This document shows, one piece after another, positions 1 to 9,700 of a stretch of DNA of 22,500 nucleotides. The position numbers were made by a program, and so were the translations under genes. The notes beneath the pieces were generated by a model, which was given only the letters and a program-made list of their open reading frames with translations, ran no database searches and had not been told where the DNA came from. How positions within the stretch are numbered: position 1 is the first letter of the stretch; every line of letters starts with the position of its first letter. This stretch comes from Salpingoeca rosetta. Taxonomy: Eukaryota > Opisthokonta > Choanoflagellata > Craspedida > Salpingoecidae. Location of the stretch: NCBI RefSeq assembly GCF_000188695.1, contig NW_004754918.1, positions 533,298 to 555,797 on the forward strand, written 5' to 3'.

Positions 1-118
1 GTGTGTGTGTGTGTGTGCGTGTGTGTGTGTGTGTTGTGTGTGTGTGTGTGTGTGTGTGTGTGTCGTAGTGTGTTGTGTTGTGTTGTGTGTGTGTGTGTGT
101 GTGTGTGTCATCGCTGTC
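1..118 (+). repeat. (GT)n microsatellite, interrupted
   Basis: Almost pure GT/TG dinucleotide with interruptions by TGTTG and CGTAG units. It lies in the same intron as a CA run at 191-256, so an RNA of the plus strand could pair the two. Confidence 0.9.
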
Positions 119-190
119 GTTGATCGCGGTTTTGATGCGTGCAAGAGCGTGCTTCTCAGTGTGGCACATACAATCCACCGAACAACGCCG

Positions 191-256
191 TGCACACACG
201 CACACACACACGCACACGCACACACACACACACACACGCACACACACACACACACC
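191..256 (+). repeat. (CA)n microsatellite
   Basis: CA dinucleotides with occasional CG substitutions, ending about 11 bases before the splice acceptor at 267. It takes the place of the polypyrimidine tract expected there. Confidence 0.9.
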
Positions 257-267
257 GTCCCAAACAG

Positions 268-2574
268 GAGGTGGAGGGAAAGCAAAATGCAGAGTGGTTC
301 AGCAAAGGCAACTCAGATGGACTGAGCCGTCGCGAGAAGCTGGCCATGGACACGCTGTGCGCTGCATTGGAGTTCCTGCACGATGAGAACGGGTCCGTGG
401 CCGTGTTTGACGCCACCAACACCACGCGCAAGCGGCGCGCGTGGGTGCTGGAGCTCCTGCAGTTGCAGCAGCACCGCGGCGTGCGCTGCCTCTTCATCGA
501 GTCTGTCTTTGAGCGCCCGGAGATGGTGCAGCAGAACGTGTCGGAGAAGATGGACATGTCGCCGGACTGGGTCGGCATGGACCGCGCCGTCGCCGAGCAG
601 GACATGTGGCGGCGCATCCGCAACTACGAGGCCGCATACGAGCCCGTCCTGGCAGCAGAGAAGCTGCCGTACCTGCGCCTGGTCAACTTTGAACACGCAG
701 CCACCCTCAACTTGGACCTGGCCAGCGAGAGCACGCTTGTGAAGCTTGCCGTTGCCTACGCCTGCTCCATCCACAACGGTTACCGCCCAATCACGTTTGA
801 GCGCTCCGACACAGACACCGAAACGCCCGCTGCGGACAGTGACAATGGCACTGGCACTGGCACTGCAAAGCACACCGAGCGTGCCGCCACAATCACTACG
901 ACCAACGACAACGACGGCAACGTCGATGACACTCTTGATGAGCAAGGGGTGCGTGAGAGCAAAGCTGCAGCACGGCGCAAGCTGCGAGGCGAAGTGGTAG
1001 CACCAACAACAACTGCAACATCCACGGCAACAACAACAGCAACAACAGCTGCAACAGCAGCCAAAGAAGGGGGTGCACTGCAGGCTGTTGGGCATGCGCA
1101 GGATGCAGCGTTTCTCCATGCCTCTGGTGTGTGGCAAGCGGAAGGGCGTTTTGCGTGCAACAAAGCGCTCAGCGCCGCCTTCTGGCAGCCGTTTGTATCT
1201 GCCGTCTCGCACGAGAAGCAGGCGACAGCCACAACAACAACAACAACAACAACAACAGCTACACCAAACACTACAAGAACAACCACAACAAACACCACAA
1301 CAGCAACAAAAACAACCGCAACAAGCACAGCAGGCACCACAACAACATCAACGACAACAGCAGCAACCAATGCACCAAGCGGTATCCCCGGCACCGGCAG
1401 CGGCAGCAGCAAGGGTGATGATGCAGGCGTGTTGCTGCATCCGGCGTCACAGTCGGAGGTGTTGCGCATTTCAGTTGACACGCTGCTGCGCACGGCCGCG
1501 CTGCTGCATCCTCGTGCGGGCAACCCATCAGCAACAACGGCGCCATCAGCCTCGTCGGCCTCGTCATCAGCACGGCGCGTGTCGGAGTCTGCGCTTGCTG
1601 CTGCGCTGTCCCGCTCCTCCTCGACCAAGACCAACAGTGCGAAGACTACTGCTGCCGTGAGCGACCATGCCGTGTGTGGCGGGAGCGAAGACTGCAAGGC
1701 ATCCGCGCTGCTGGACGCAGCGGAGGTGACAACGGCGGCGGTGGGCGGGCAGACAAAGCAAGCCCTGCTGCTGGCTGAACCAGACATGCTGTCATCATCC
1801 ATGCTGTCTGAATTCTCCATGCCGTCCACCCCACGGACGCCGGGTACGCCAACAAGACAGCGGCAGCGGCGGAAACAGCGGCAGCAGCAGCGCAGTGGTG
1901 TTGGTTCCACATCCTCTGCCTCGTCGCTCTCTGGGTCTTCCCCAACACGCTCTCGCCTCAAACACTCCACCTCCAGCAGCAAGAGTGTGTCGGCGAATGG
2001 GGAAGACGGTGATGATGGTGGCGATGGTGATGATGGTGATGATGGTGATGTGAACAACAATGATGACACGGCTGCTGAAGATGACAACAGCGACAGCGGC
2101 AATGTTGCTGATCGTGATGACATGTGGCGTGAGGACGACAAAGGGAGCAGTGACACGTTGGCCGAGGCTGGCCCTGAGACAAGGCACCCCGCGGTGGCGG
2201 TGGTGGTGGTGCCGCCACGCATGCGATCGTGTTTGAAGGTGGTGCAGCAGCTGTTGGCGATTGAATCCGGAAAGCAGGCTGTCACTGTGCGGGTTGGCCG
2301 GGATTGCAAGCGTGCCAGTGGCACCAACCGCACGTGGTCAACCCATCCAACGGACATTGCTGCTCGTGATGATGAGCATGACGACAACGAAGACGACAAT
2401 GATGACGATGATGATGACGATGATGACGCTGTGACGCGAAGAGAGGAGGCTGTGCTGTTGTCATACTATGACTTTGATGGGCAGTTGTGTGCCATGTTGG
2501 AGAAGCATGGTCGTGCCACCATCACGCCTTTTCACACAGAGGGTTCGGCCGCCTGGTCTCTTCACCAACCATAG
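268..2574 (+). CDS. PFKFB: 6-phosphofructo-2-kinase-like protein, last exon (5' partial)
   Basis: Seen: a 2307-base exon, open from the acceptor at 267 (phase 0) to TAG, giving 768 residues. Exon residues about 25-170 carry the second half of a 6-phosphofructo-2-kinase domain: the FDATNTTRKRR motif (about 47-57), an I/VES segment followed by the P-E-V/M segment, an S-P-D-W/Y segment, and an RRIRNYEAAYEP segment. Known: this family makes fructose 2,6-bisphosphate from fructose 6-phosphate and ATP in the cytosol, controlling glycolytic flux. The P-loop half must lie in exons before the window. Odd: after the kinase come about 590 residues of low complexity, with a Thr/Ala/Asn run (about 320-370), Ser-rich stretches and two Asp runs (about 580-610 and 700-720). 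No RHGE motif of the bisphosphatase half is visible, so it is probably a kinase-only member. Unseen introns in the tail cannot be excluded. Confidence 0.85.
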   Translation, partial: EVEGKQNAEWFSKGNSDGLSRREKLAMDTLCAALEFLHDENGSVAVFDATNTTRKRRAWVLELLQLQQHRGVRCLFIESVFERPEMVQQNVSEKMDMSPDWVGMDRAVAEQDMWRRIRNYEAAYEPVLAAEKLPYLRLVNFEHAATLNLDLASESTLVKLAVAYACSIHNGYRPITFERSDTDTETPAADSDNGTGTGTAKHTERAATITTTNDNDGNVDDTLDEQGVRESKAAARRKLRGEVVAPTTTATSTATTTATTAATAAKEGGALQAVGHAQDAAFLHASGVWQAEGRFACNKALSAAFWQPFVSAVSHEKQATATTTTTTTTTATPNTTRTTTTNTTTATKTTATSTAGTTTTSTTTAATNAPSGIPGTGSGSSKGDDAGVLLHPASQSEVLRISVDTLLRTAALLHPRAGNPSATTAPSASSASSSARRVSESALAAALSRSSSTKTNSAKTTAAVSDHAVCGGSEDCKASALLDAAEVTTAAVGGQTKQALLLAEPDMLSSSMLSEFSMPSTPRTPGTPTRQRQRRKQRQQQRSGVGSTSSASSLSGSSPTRSRLKHSTSSSKSVSANGEDGDDGGDGDDGDDGDVNNNDDTAAEDDNSDSGNVADRDDMWREDDKGSSDTLAEAGPETRHPAVAVVVVPPRMRSCLKVVQQLLAIESGKQAVTVRVGRDCKRASGTNRTWSTHPTDIAARDDEHDDNEDDNDDDDDDDDDAVTRREEAVLLSYYDFDGQLCAMLEKHGRATITPFHTEGSAAWSLHQP

Positions 2575-2803
2575 CTTGTTGTGCGTGTGCATCTGCGTGC
2601 GTGTGTGTGTGTGTGTGTCTACGTCTGTGTGTGTGTGTGTGTCTACGTCTGTGTGTGCATCTGCGTGTGTGTGTGTGTGTGTGTGTGTGTCTACGTCTGT
2701 GTGTCTATGTGTGTCTGTGTCTACGTGTGTGTGTGTGTGTGTGTGTGTTTGTTTGCGCTGTTCTTGTATCCTGTTATCCCCTTTTTTTTTCTGCTGACTC
2801 ATG
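2575..2803 (+). repeat. 3' UTR of the PFKFB-like gene with GT minisatellite
   Basis: From about 2582 to 2752 the sequence is GT-rich and contains a higher-order unit, GTCTACGTCTGTGTG, recurring near 2637, 2690 and 2718 with variants GCATCTGCGTG. It lies between the stop codon and the AATAAA at 2804, so it is probably transcribed as 3' UTR. The open frames here are repeat translations. Confidence 0.7.
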
Positions 2804-2809
2804 AATAAA
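2804..2809 (+). terminator. Polyadenylation signal AATAAA (PFKFB-like gene)
   Basis: A canonical AATAAA 230 bases after the stop codon, preceded by a T-rich tract at 2782-2790. It is the only such signal between this stop and the next gene's start. Confidence 0.7.
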
Positions 2810-3037
2810 AACTGCTGACGCGCACCAACAACGCCTCCTCGCCTTCGACGCAAACAACCACCAGCACACTGCCGCATTTACACACACACACCACCCCCAC
2901 ACCCTGCTGCTTCGATCGAGTTGTGTGAACTGACACTGCGATCGATCGAGCGAACAAACAAGCGAGCGCGCGAACCCCCCCACCTTCTCCCTCTCTCCCT
3001 CCCTCTCTCTCTCTCTCTTGCTCATCGCACAGCAGCC
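2810..3037 (+). promoter_or_regulatory. Short intergenic and 5' UTR region of the TEP1-like gene
   Basis: Only 228 bases separate the upstream polyadenylation signal from the TEP1-like ATG, so promoter and 5' UTR must both lie here. Visible elements are two CGATCGA-containing segments (about 2912-2920 and 2940-2949), a C-rich and then CT-dinucleotide pyrimidine tract (about 2975-3019) and a CAG at 3029-3031 that could be a 5' UTR splice acceptor. No TATA box is evident. Confidence 0.5.
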
Positions 3038-6000
3038 ATGTCGTCGCCGTCAACGACATCCAATCGGTGGGCAACACCATCAAAGGCGTCACAGAACAGC
3101 CTGCTGCAGCCCACGACGACAACGATCTCTGGGCTGTCGTCCTTGGCATCGCCCACCTTGACATCTGCTTCTTCCACATCAACAGCAGCAAGAGCGACAG
3201 GGAACGCCACGGTTTCCACGCTGCTGCGTCCCATGACAACAACAAGCTCTCCACAGCACACGACAAGCCACATCACCCCATCACCAACAACAAACACCCT
3301 GCGATCAACACCAACAACAACCACAACGCCAACAGGCCATGTGTTGCACGCATCGCGCTACAACAACAACAACACCGCCGCCGCCACCATCACCACAGCA
3401 GCAAGAACATCAAAAACAACAGCATCGACACTTCGTCTGCAATCTGGCACACCTTCGTCGGCTTCCACAGCCACATCCTCGAAGCTGATGATGCGCAGCG
3501 GTCGCATGGGCACCACGTCGTCCACCTCCACCTCAGCCTTCGCGCTCAGCACGCGTGGGAGCGACAACGCGCCAGCATCATCCACGGCACTGGCCCTGGC
3601 GTCCAATGAGCAGGCGCTGGAAACGGCGCACCTGTCACTGGAGGATGCCGAGTTTGAGGCGTGGAAGGTGGCACAGGCGCACGCCGCAAGCCGGCTGGTG
3701 CAGCAGGCACCCTCCCTGCACCGCCTGCGGCGCCGCGCCATCAACAACCTCAAGCTGGAGTTTGTCAATACCGTGGCGGCGTCGCTGATTGGCGGGCCCA
3801 ACTTCAAGGAAGCCACCGACCCAACACGCCAGCACCTGCTGAGCCTCACCACGACCGTGCTGGGCGTGGACCCGGAGTTTGTGCTCAAGCTCGCCCTGTA
3901 CTCGCGCCAGCACCTCAACATCCGCACCACCAGCAACTTCTTGCTTGCTGCCGCAGCCAACTTCCCGGCCTCCCGCCGCTACCTCTGGCTGTACTTCTCC
4001 GACGCCGTGCGCCTGCCCAGCGACTGGATCGAGGTGGCCGAGCTGTCAACGTCCCTGCACGCGCACAACCGGCACCTTGGCTTTGGCGCGCTGCCCTCGG
4101 CGCTGCGCAAGGCGATGGCCGCCAAGTTCAGCGACTTTGACGAGTACCAGCTGGCCAAGTACAACAAGTCCAAGAAGAAAAACAGCAACAAGAAGAAAGG
4201 CGCCAGCACCGACAACAGCGCCAGCGGCAACCGCAGCCGTGTTGCTCGACGGAGGCCCCGCCGAGTCCGTAGTGCAAACACAGCAGACAGCGGCAGGATG
4301 AGCGATGATGATGATCATGATGATCATGATGATGATGGTGATGGTGATGGTGATGATGAGCGTGAAGGCGAAGAAGCGGTTGTGCGCCAGTACTCGAACC
4401 GCTCTGATGATGAGGAGGAGCTGGAGGCCATGTCCTTCACCATGAAGCAGCTCATCCGCAAGATCCACATTGTGGAGCCCGCGTACCCCATCATGTGCAT
4501 TCTCGGCCGCAAGTACCCGAGCTCGCAGGAGGAGTTTGTGCGTTCGCGTCTGCCTGGCAAGTGGGACGAGAGCCTGGCCGGCAAGCGCATGCGGCTGCAG
4601 GTGCCCAAGACGTGGGAGACGCAGGTGTCTCTGCGCGGGAACACGGCCGAGGTGTGGGAGGACCTGCTTGACTCGAACAAGCTGCCCTTCATGGCCATGC
4701 TGCGCAACTTACGCAACCTCATCCTTGCGGGCGTCAGCGAGCGCCACCACAAGCGCGTGCTGGGCAAGCTAACAGACCCTGGCGCCATCGCCTCCAGCCG
4801 TCAGTTTCCCTTTCGCTTCTTCTCTGCCTTTGAGGTTCTGCATGAGCTCGTGCACCCGGAGACAGCTGCAAGCGGCCACGGTCGCGGTGGTCGTGGTGGC
4901 CGTGGTGGCCGTGGTGGCCGTGGTGGTGGACAGAAGGCGGTGAAACCAGCACCACCGGTGACGCCTGAACTGCGTGCGCTCACACAGCAGTACCACGACG
5001 CGTTGAACGTGAGCGTGAAGCTTGCCACGCAGTACAACGTGAGCCCGATTCGCGGCACCACGCTCGTGTTTGTGGATGTGTCGGCGGAGGCAGCAGCACT
5101 GCCGTGCACGTCTGCGCGGGGGCTGGGCAAGCCACGCATGGTACTTGAGGTGGCGCTGCTGCTGGCACTCATGTGCAAGAAGGCGTCGGAGGAGTGCACG
5201 CTTGTGCTGCACAGCGACGAGTGCGTGCCCTATGTGGTGACGGTGAGCGGTCGCGATTTCGGCATCCTCACGCTGACGAAGCAGCTGGTGGCGGTGAGCG
5301 AGCAACTCCGCACATTTGGTGACACACGCACGCCAACACCGGCAGGCGTGCAACAGCTGTACCGCAGCTACGGCAACAAGACGCAGGCTGCAAACGAGCG
5401 CTCTGAGCTGCACAGGGTGGCGTGTGCGTGGTCGGCAGCAATGGCGGAGAAAAAGACGTGTGTTGGGTTCCCATATGCCCTGCTCGCACACCTGACAGCA
5501 CACGGGCAGCGCCTGGACAACATCCTCTTCTTTGGAGTGCACTGCACGATGACGCGTGAGATTGCCGACCCTCTGCTGCGCCACCGCCGCCTTCTCAATC
5601 CGGAGCTGCTGTGTGTCATGGTTGATCTTGCCCAGCGGTCTGCTGGATGTGTCACCGCCGCCGACGACGCTGGCCCGCTCTCAGATATCGGTGCGTAATC
5701 GTGCGTGATTGTGTGTGGGTGTGGGTGTGGGTGTGGGTGTGTGGGTGTGTGGGTGTGGGTGTGGGTGTGGGTGTGTGTGGGTGGGTGGGTGTGGGTGTGG
5801 GTGTGGGTGGGTGTGTGGGTGGGTGGGTGTGGGTGGGTGTGTGGGTGGGTGGGTGTGGGTGATTATGTGTGTGTGTGCGTGCTGGAGAACGTGTGCTCGG
5901 GGAAGCTTGGGTTGCGGTGGAGTTCACTGCGTTGAATTTCATGTGTTTGTATGTGTGTTCTTCCAGAGCGCAATGATCAGCTGGATGTGTTCCTGGCCGG

Positions 6001-6721
6001 CTACTCCGACGCCATCCTCAACTACGTCGCCCAGCGCAGCGAAGCAAGGTGTGGGGGGGGGAGACGCGCAAACACGTCCTTTATCTGTCATGTCGTCCTT
6101 TTCATGCACGCGCCACGGCTCACATCACTTCCACAAACAAACAAACACAACAACACACAAATTCACTCACGCACGCGCACACACACACGCACGTACTCAC
6201 CACACGCACACACAACCACACCTACGCACACTCACCACACGCACACACAACCACAGGGGCGTGTTGGCGTTTGTGGAGAGCATCGACTCTCATCGGCGGC
6301 TGCGGGAAAAGGCCAAACCAAAAGGGAGTGGGCTCACCCGCAAGGCACGGCGCCTGCTGGCAGGAAACAAGGGCAAACACAAGTCGTCTGCGCTTGCATC
6401 ACGCGGTCACAAGAGGTCACTTGCACGCAACGCGCTGAACAACGGCAGCAGCAGCAGCCACAATGATGGCGCGAGCGAGGCTGGGCTGTATGATGACACC
6501 GTTGGCGCAGAGCCCTTGGGCCTGCTGCCCGTGCCACGCCCACCAAGCACAGGCACGTGGAGGGTTGTGCGCATCTTTGTGTCGTCGACGTTCACGGACA
6601 TGCACGGCGAGCGCAACTACTTCACGCGGAACATCATGCCAGAGCTGCGGGTTCGCGCAGATGCCCTCCGCATCAAACTTTTCGAGGTGCGTTGAGATGT
6701 TTGTTTGTGTGTGTGTGTGTG

Positions 6722-6779
<58 letters not shown>

Positions 6780-9700
6780 GCGTGTGTGTGTTTGTGTGTG
6801 TTTGTGTGTGTGAATGAATGAATGTTTGTCAACATGTCAGCGCGTGTGCATGATCCGTTCCTGTGATTGTTTTCAGCCTGTGCACACCTTCTCCTCGCAT
6901 TCCCCACGTGTTTTCACACATTCCCCACGTCCCTGACCCTCTTGACCCTCTTGACCACCGCGACGAACGGCAGGTGGACCTGCGGTGGGGCATTACGGAG
7001 CACGAGGTGCGCGACCAGACCGCGCTCACCACCTGTCTTCGCGAAGTCGAGAGCAGCCACATCTTCCTCGCCTTTCTTGGTGCGTACGCGAGTGGATTGC
7101 TTGCTGTGTTGACGTGTGGTGGCTGTAATTGCTGCTTGAAACCCCGCGCAAACTCGCTCCCTTGCTCACGTCACACGCTTACCCTTGTGTTGTATGTTGC
7201 TGACGCCATGGCGTGCTTGCAGGCAACCGGTATGGGTGGGCGCCAGAGTCGTATCCTGTGGACGACAGCGACGGCCGCTTTGGGTGGCTCAAGTCGTACC
7301 CGCCACAGCGCTCCATCACGGAACTGGAGTGCCACGTTGGCGGCCTGGCGCACCCGCACGCCTCAAAGAACCGCTCGTTCTTCTGCATTCGCAGCAGCGC
7401 CTTTCCCGATGAGGTGAGCACATGTGTATTGTGTGTGTGTGTGTATTGTGTGTGTATTGTGTGTGCATGTGTATGTGCGCATGTGTATTGTGCGTGTGTG
7501 TGAGGTTTTGAGGACAACATTTTGCAATTGTTGACACACAACCCCCATATGATTAAACGCCACCCCACAACATACACACACACATCCAACCCCTCACATG
7601 TGACCCATACCCATCACACACAAACACACACACACACACACATGCACGCATTCGCTCACACACACACACTCCTCTTTCCGGCCCCAAATCATCATCACCG
7701 CCACCACCTCAACAGGTACCTGATATGTACCGGTCCAAGTTTGTGGACCACGACGAGGAACAGCGGCGCAAGCTTGAGCAGTTGAAGGAGCGCGTGCGCA
7801 GGAGTGGCCTTCCTCTTCTCGATAACTACCGGGCAGGGTGGAAGGAGGGCGTGAGTGATGCATCGACCATCCTGCCGGCTGCAGCCAACCTCCACTCGTT
7901 TGGCCAGTGGGTCTTTGACCATCTTTGGACCCTCCTCAAGTCAAACTACATGATCAACCCTGAGGTGCCCGCGCTTGCTTTTTGCTCGTCTGTGTGTGTG
8001 TCTGTCTGTGTGTGTGTGTGTGTGTGTTTGTCTGTCTGTCTGTGTGTTTGTCTGTGTTGTGGTATAGACGACACCACCACCATCACCACCACCACCACCA
8101 CCATCTTGCAGCGGCTCACTGTGACCCTAATCCCAATCCCTTCGCCTTCACCTTACGCAGGATGATGAAGAAGTGGAAGACGTGTCTGCACCACGCAACG
8201 AATCCAATGACAGCGACGAGGAAGACACTGATGGTACCAACACCGACACTGACGAGACCAGCCACGATGCCTCCTGCTCCTCCACCTCATCGTCGAGCGA
8301 TCTGCCGTTGGATGAGCATCAGCTTCGGGCGCAGGCGCTTGCGGAGACGTTTGTGGGCCACGACCAAGAGTTGCAGCAGGTGCAGGCCTTTGTTGCGGAC
8401 ACGCACGTGCGGTCCGCACTGCACGACCATGCATGCCTGGTGCACAGCAAGGCCGGACTCGGCAAGTCAGCCTTCCTTGCCAAGTTCTGCGACATGCACG
8501 CAAGCGAGCACGGGTGGGTGCATGTGCTGCCGTTCTTCGTCGGTGCAGTCCCCGGCTCATCCTCCTGGTCCAGTGTTCTCAGCCACCTCTGCCGTCAGCT
8601 CAAACTCCGCTTTGGCGCGTCGTCATCAGCAACGGCACAACACGGCACCGCACACGATGGTGACGACGATGACGATGACGATGGTGATGCTGGTGATGGC
8701 GGCAGCGGCAACAGTGGTGGTGGTGGTGGTGGTGGTGGTGGTGCAACGCGGGCGGCCGCGCTCAAGGCAAAGCTTGAAGCGCGGCTGAAGGCAGCCAGCA
8801 AGGCCGTTCCGCCATCTCACACGCTGGTGATTGCCTTGGACGGCCTCAACGCGCTGTCGTCCACACCAACCGGCCGCCACGGGCGACGTGCAGCCACGGG
8901 CGCATCCGCTACTGGCAGTGGTGCTGGTGGTGGTGCTGGTGGTGGGGGTGGGGCTTCCACGGGAGCACAGCTGCTTGAATGGCTGCCACTGCCGCTTCCG
9001 CCCAACGTGAAGTTGGTTCTGTCGGCAACCGAGGGCCCGGTCACACGCGCGCTGCAGAGGAGGTTGGAGGCAGAGACGCGGCTTCGGTTGGCCAAGGTTG
9101 CCCTGCGTGCGCTCAGTGCACGCGACAAGGCCGCCCTGGCCCGTAGCATCCTGCACCGCTACAGCAAGCGACTTGACGAGTCCGCCTTCAACAACCAGCT
9201 GAACGTGCTGACCAGCAAGCGCGACGCGGGCCTGCCGCTGTACTTGGAGGTGGCCTGTCAGGAGCTCCGCCTAGGCGCCTCCTTCGAAACCCTGGACGCC
9301 AAGCTTGCGTCCCTCGCCGGCACGCTGCCTGAGCTGTTTGGGCAAGTCCTTGACCGCCTGGAGCAAGAGCTTGGGCACGCCCTGGTTGCCTCCTGCATGC
9401 GCCTGCTGCTGTGCAGCCGCGATGGCCTCCGCGAAGGCGATCTCCTGGCGCTGTTGCTCGAGCCGCTGCCAGCCTCCGACGCAGCTGCATCGACGTCTGC
9501 ATCGACGTCTGCATCGGCGTCATCAACACCCTCAGGGCTGCTGCGCACATCCACGTCCACCAACAAGGCGTCATCGTTGCTGTCAACCGCATCCCAGTGC
9601 GGTGTTGCCGCCAGTGGCGGTCAGCGGCAGTACGCGTCTGCAGCAGCCAGGCCACAGCCTGCGGCATCGCCCCTGCTGGTGATGAGTCTCGTGCACAACA

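Larger units (their letters stand above)
1..267 (+). other. 3' part of an intron of the PFKFB-like gene
   Basis: This stretch has no supported coding sequence and ends in CAAACAG at 261-267, a good splice acceptor that puts the following exon in phase 0. It holds a GT/TG-rich run (about 1-118), a short unique segment (about 119-190) and a CA-rich run (about 191-256). The intron's donor lies outside the window. The open frames crossing it are low-complexity translations of the dinucleotide repeats and are not believed. Confidence 0.75.
6565..7413 (+). other. DUF4062 domain of the TEP1-like protein, spread over exons 3-5
   Basis: Exon 3 ends with VVRIFVSSTFTDMHGERN, exon 4 continues with VDLRWGITEHE and exon 5 with NRYGWAPESYP. 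These three blocks together are diagnostic of DUF4062, a Rossmann/TIR-like fold found next to NACHT in TEP1 and in many NACHT-WD proteins. That the motif is assembled perfectly across two introns is the strongest support for the exon junctions. Confidence 0.85.

Noticed and set aside
5..386. Open frames rich in Cys/Val or His/Thr at the window start and in every other GT/CA tract
   Set aside because: They are translations of dinucleotide repeats in all frames, with no domain content.
780..2399. Long minus-strand frame (539 codons) opposite the PFKFB-like exon
   Set aside because: It is the antisense of a GC-rich coding exon; composition is Ser/Val/Ala runs mirroring the Asp, Thr and Gln codon repeats. 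The plus strand carries the recognisable kinase motifs.
5710..5880. Telomeric repeat array
   Set aside because: There are no TTAGGG-type units in tandem; the tract is irregular GGGTGT and GT inside an intron with clear splice sites.
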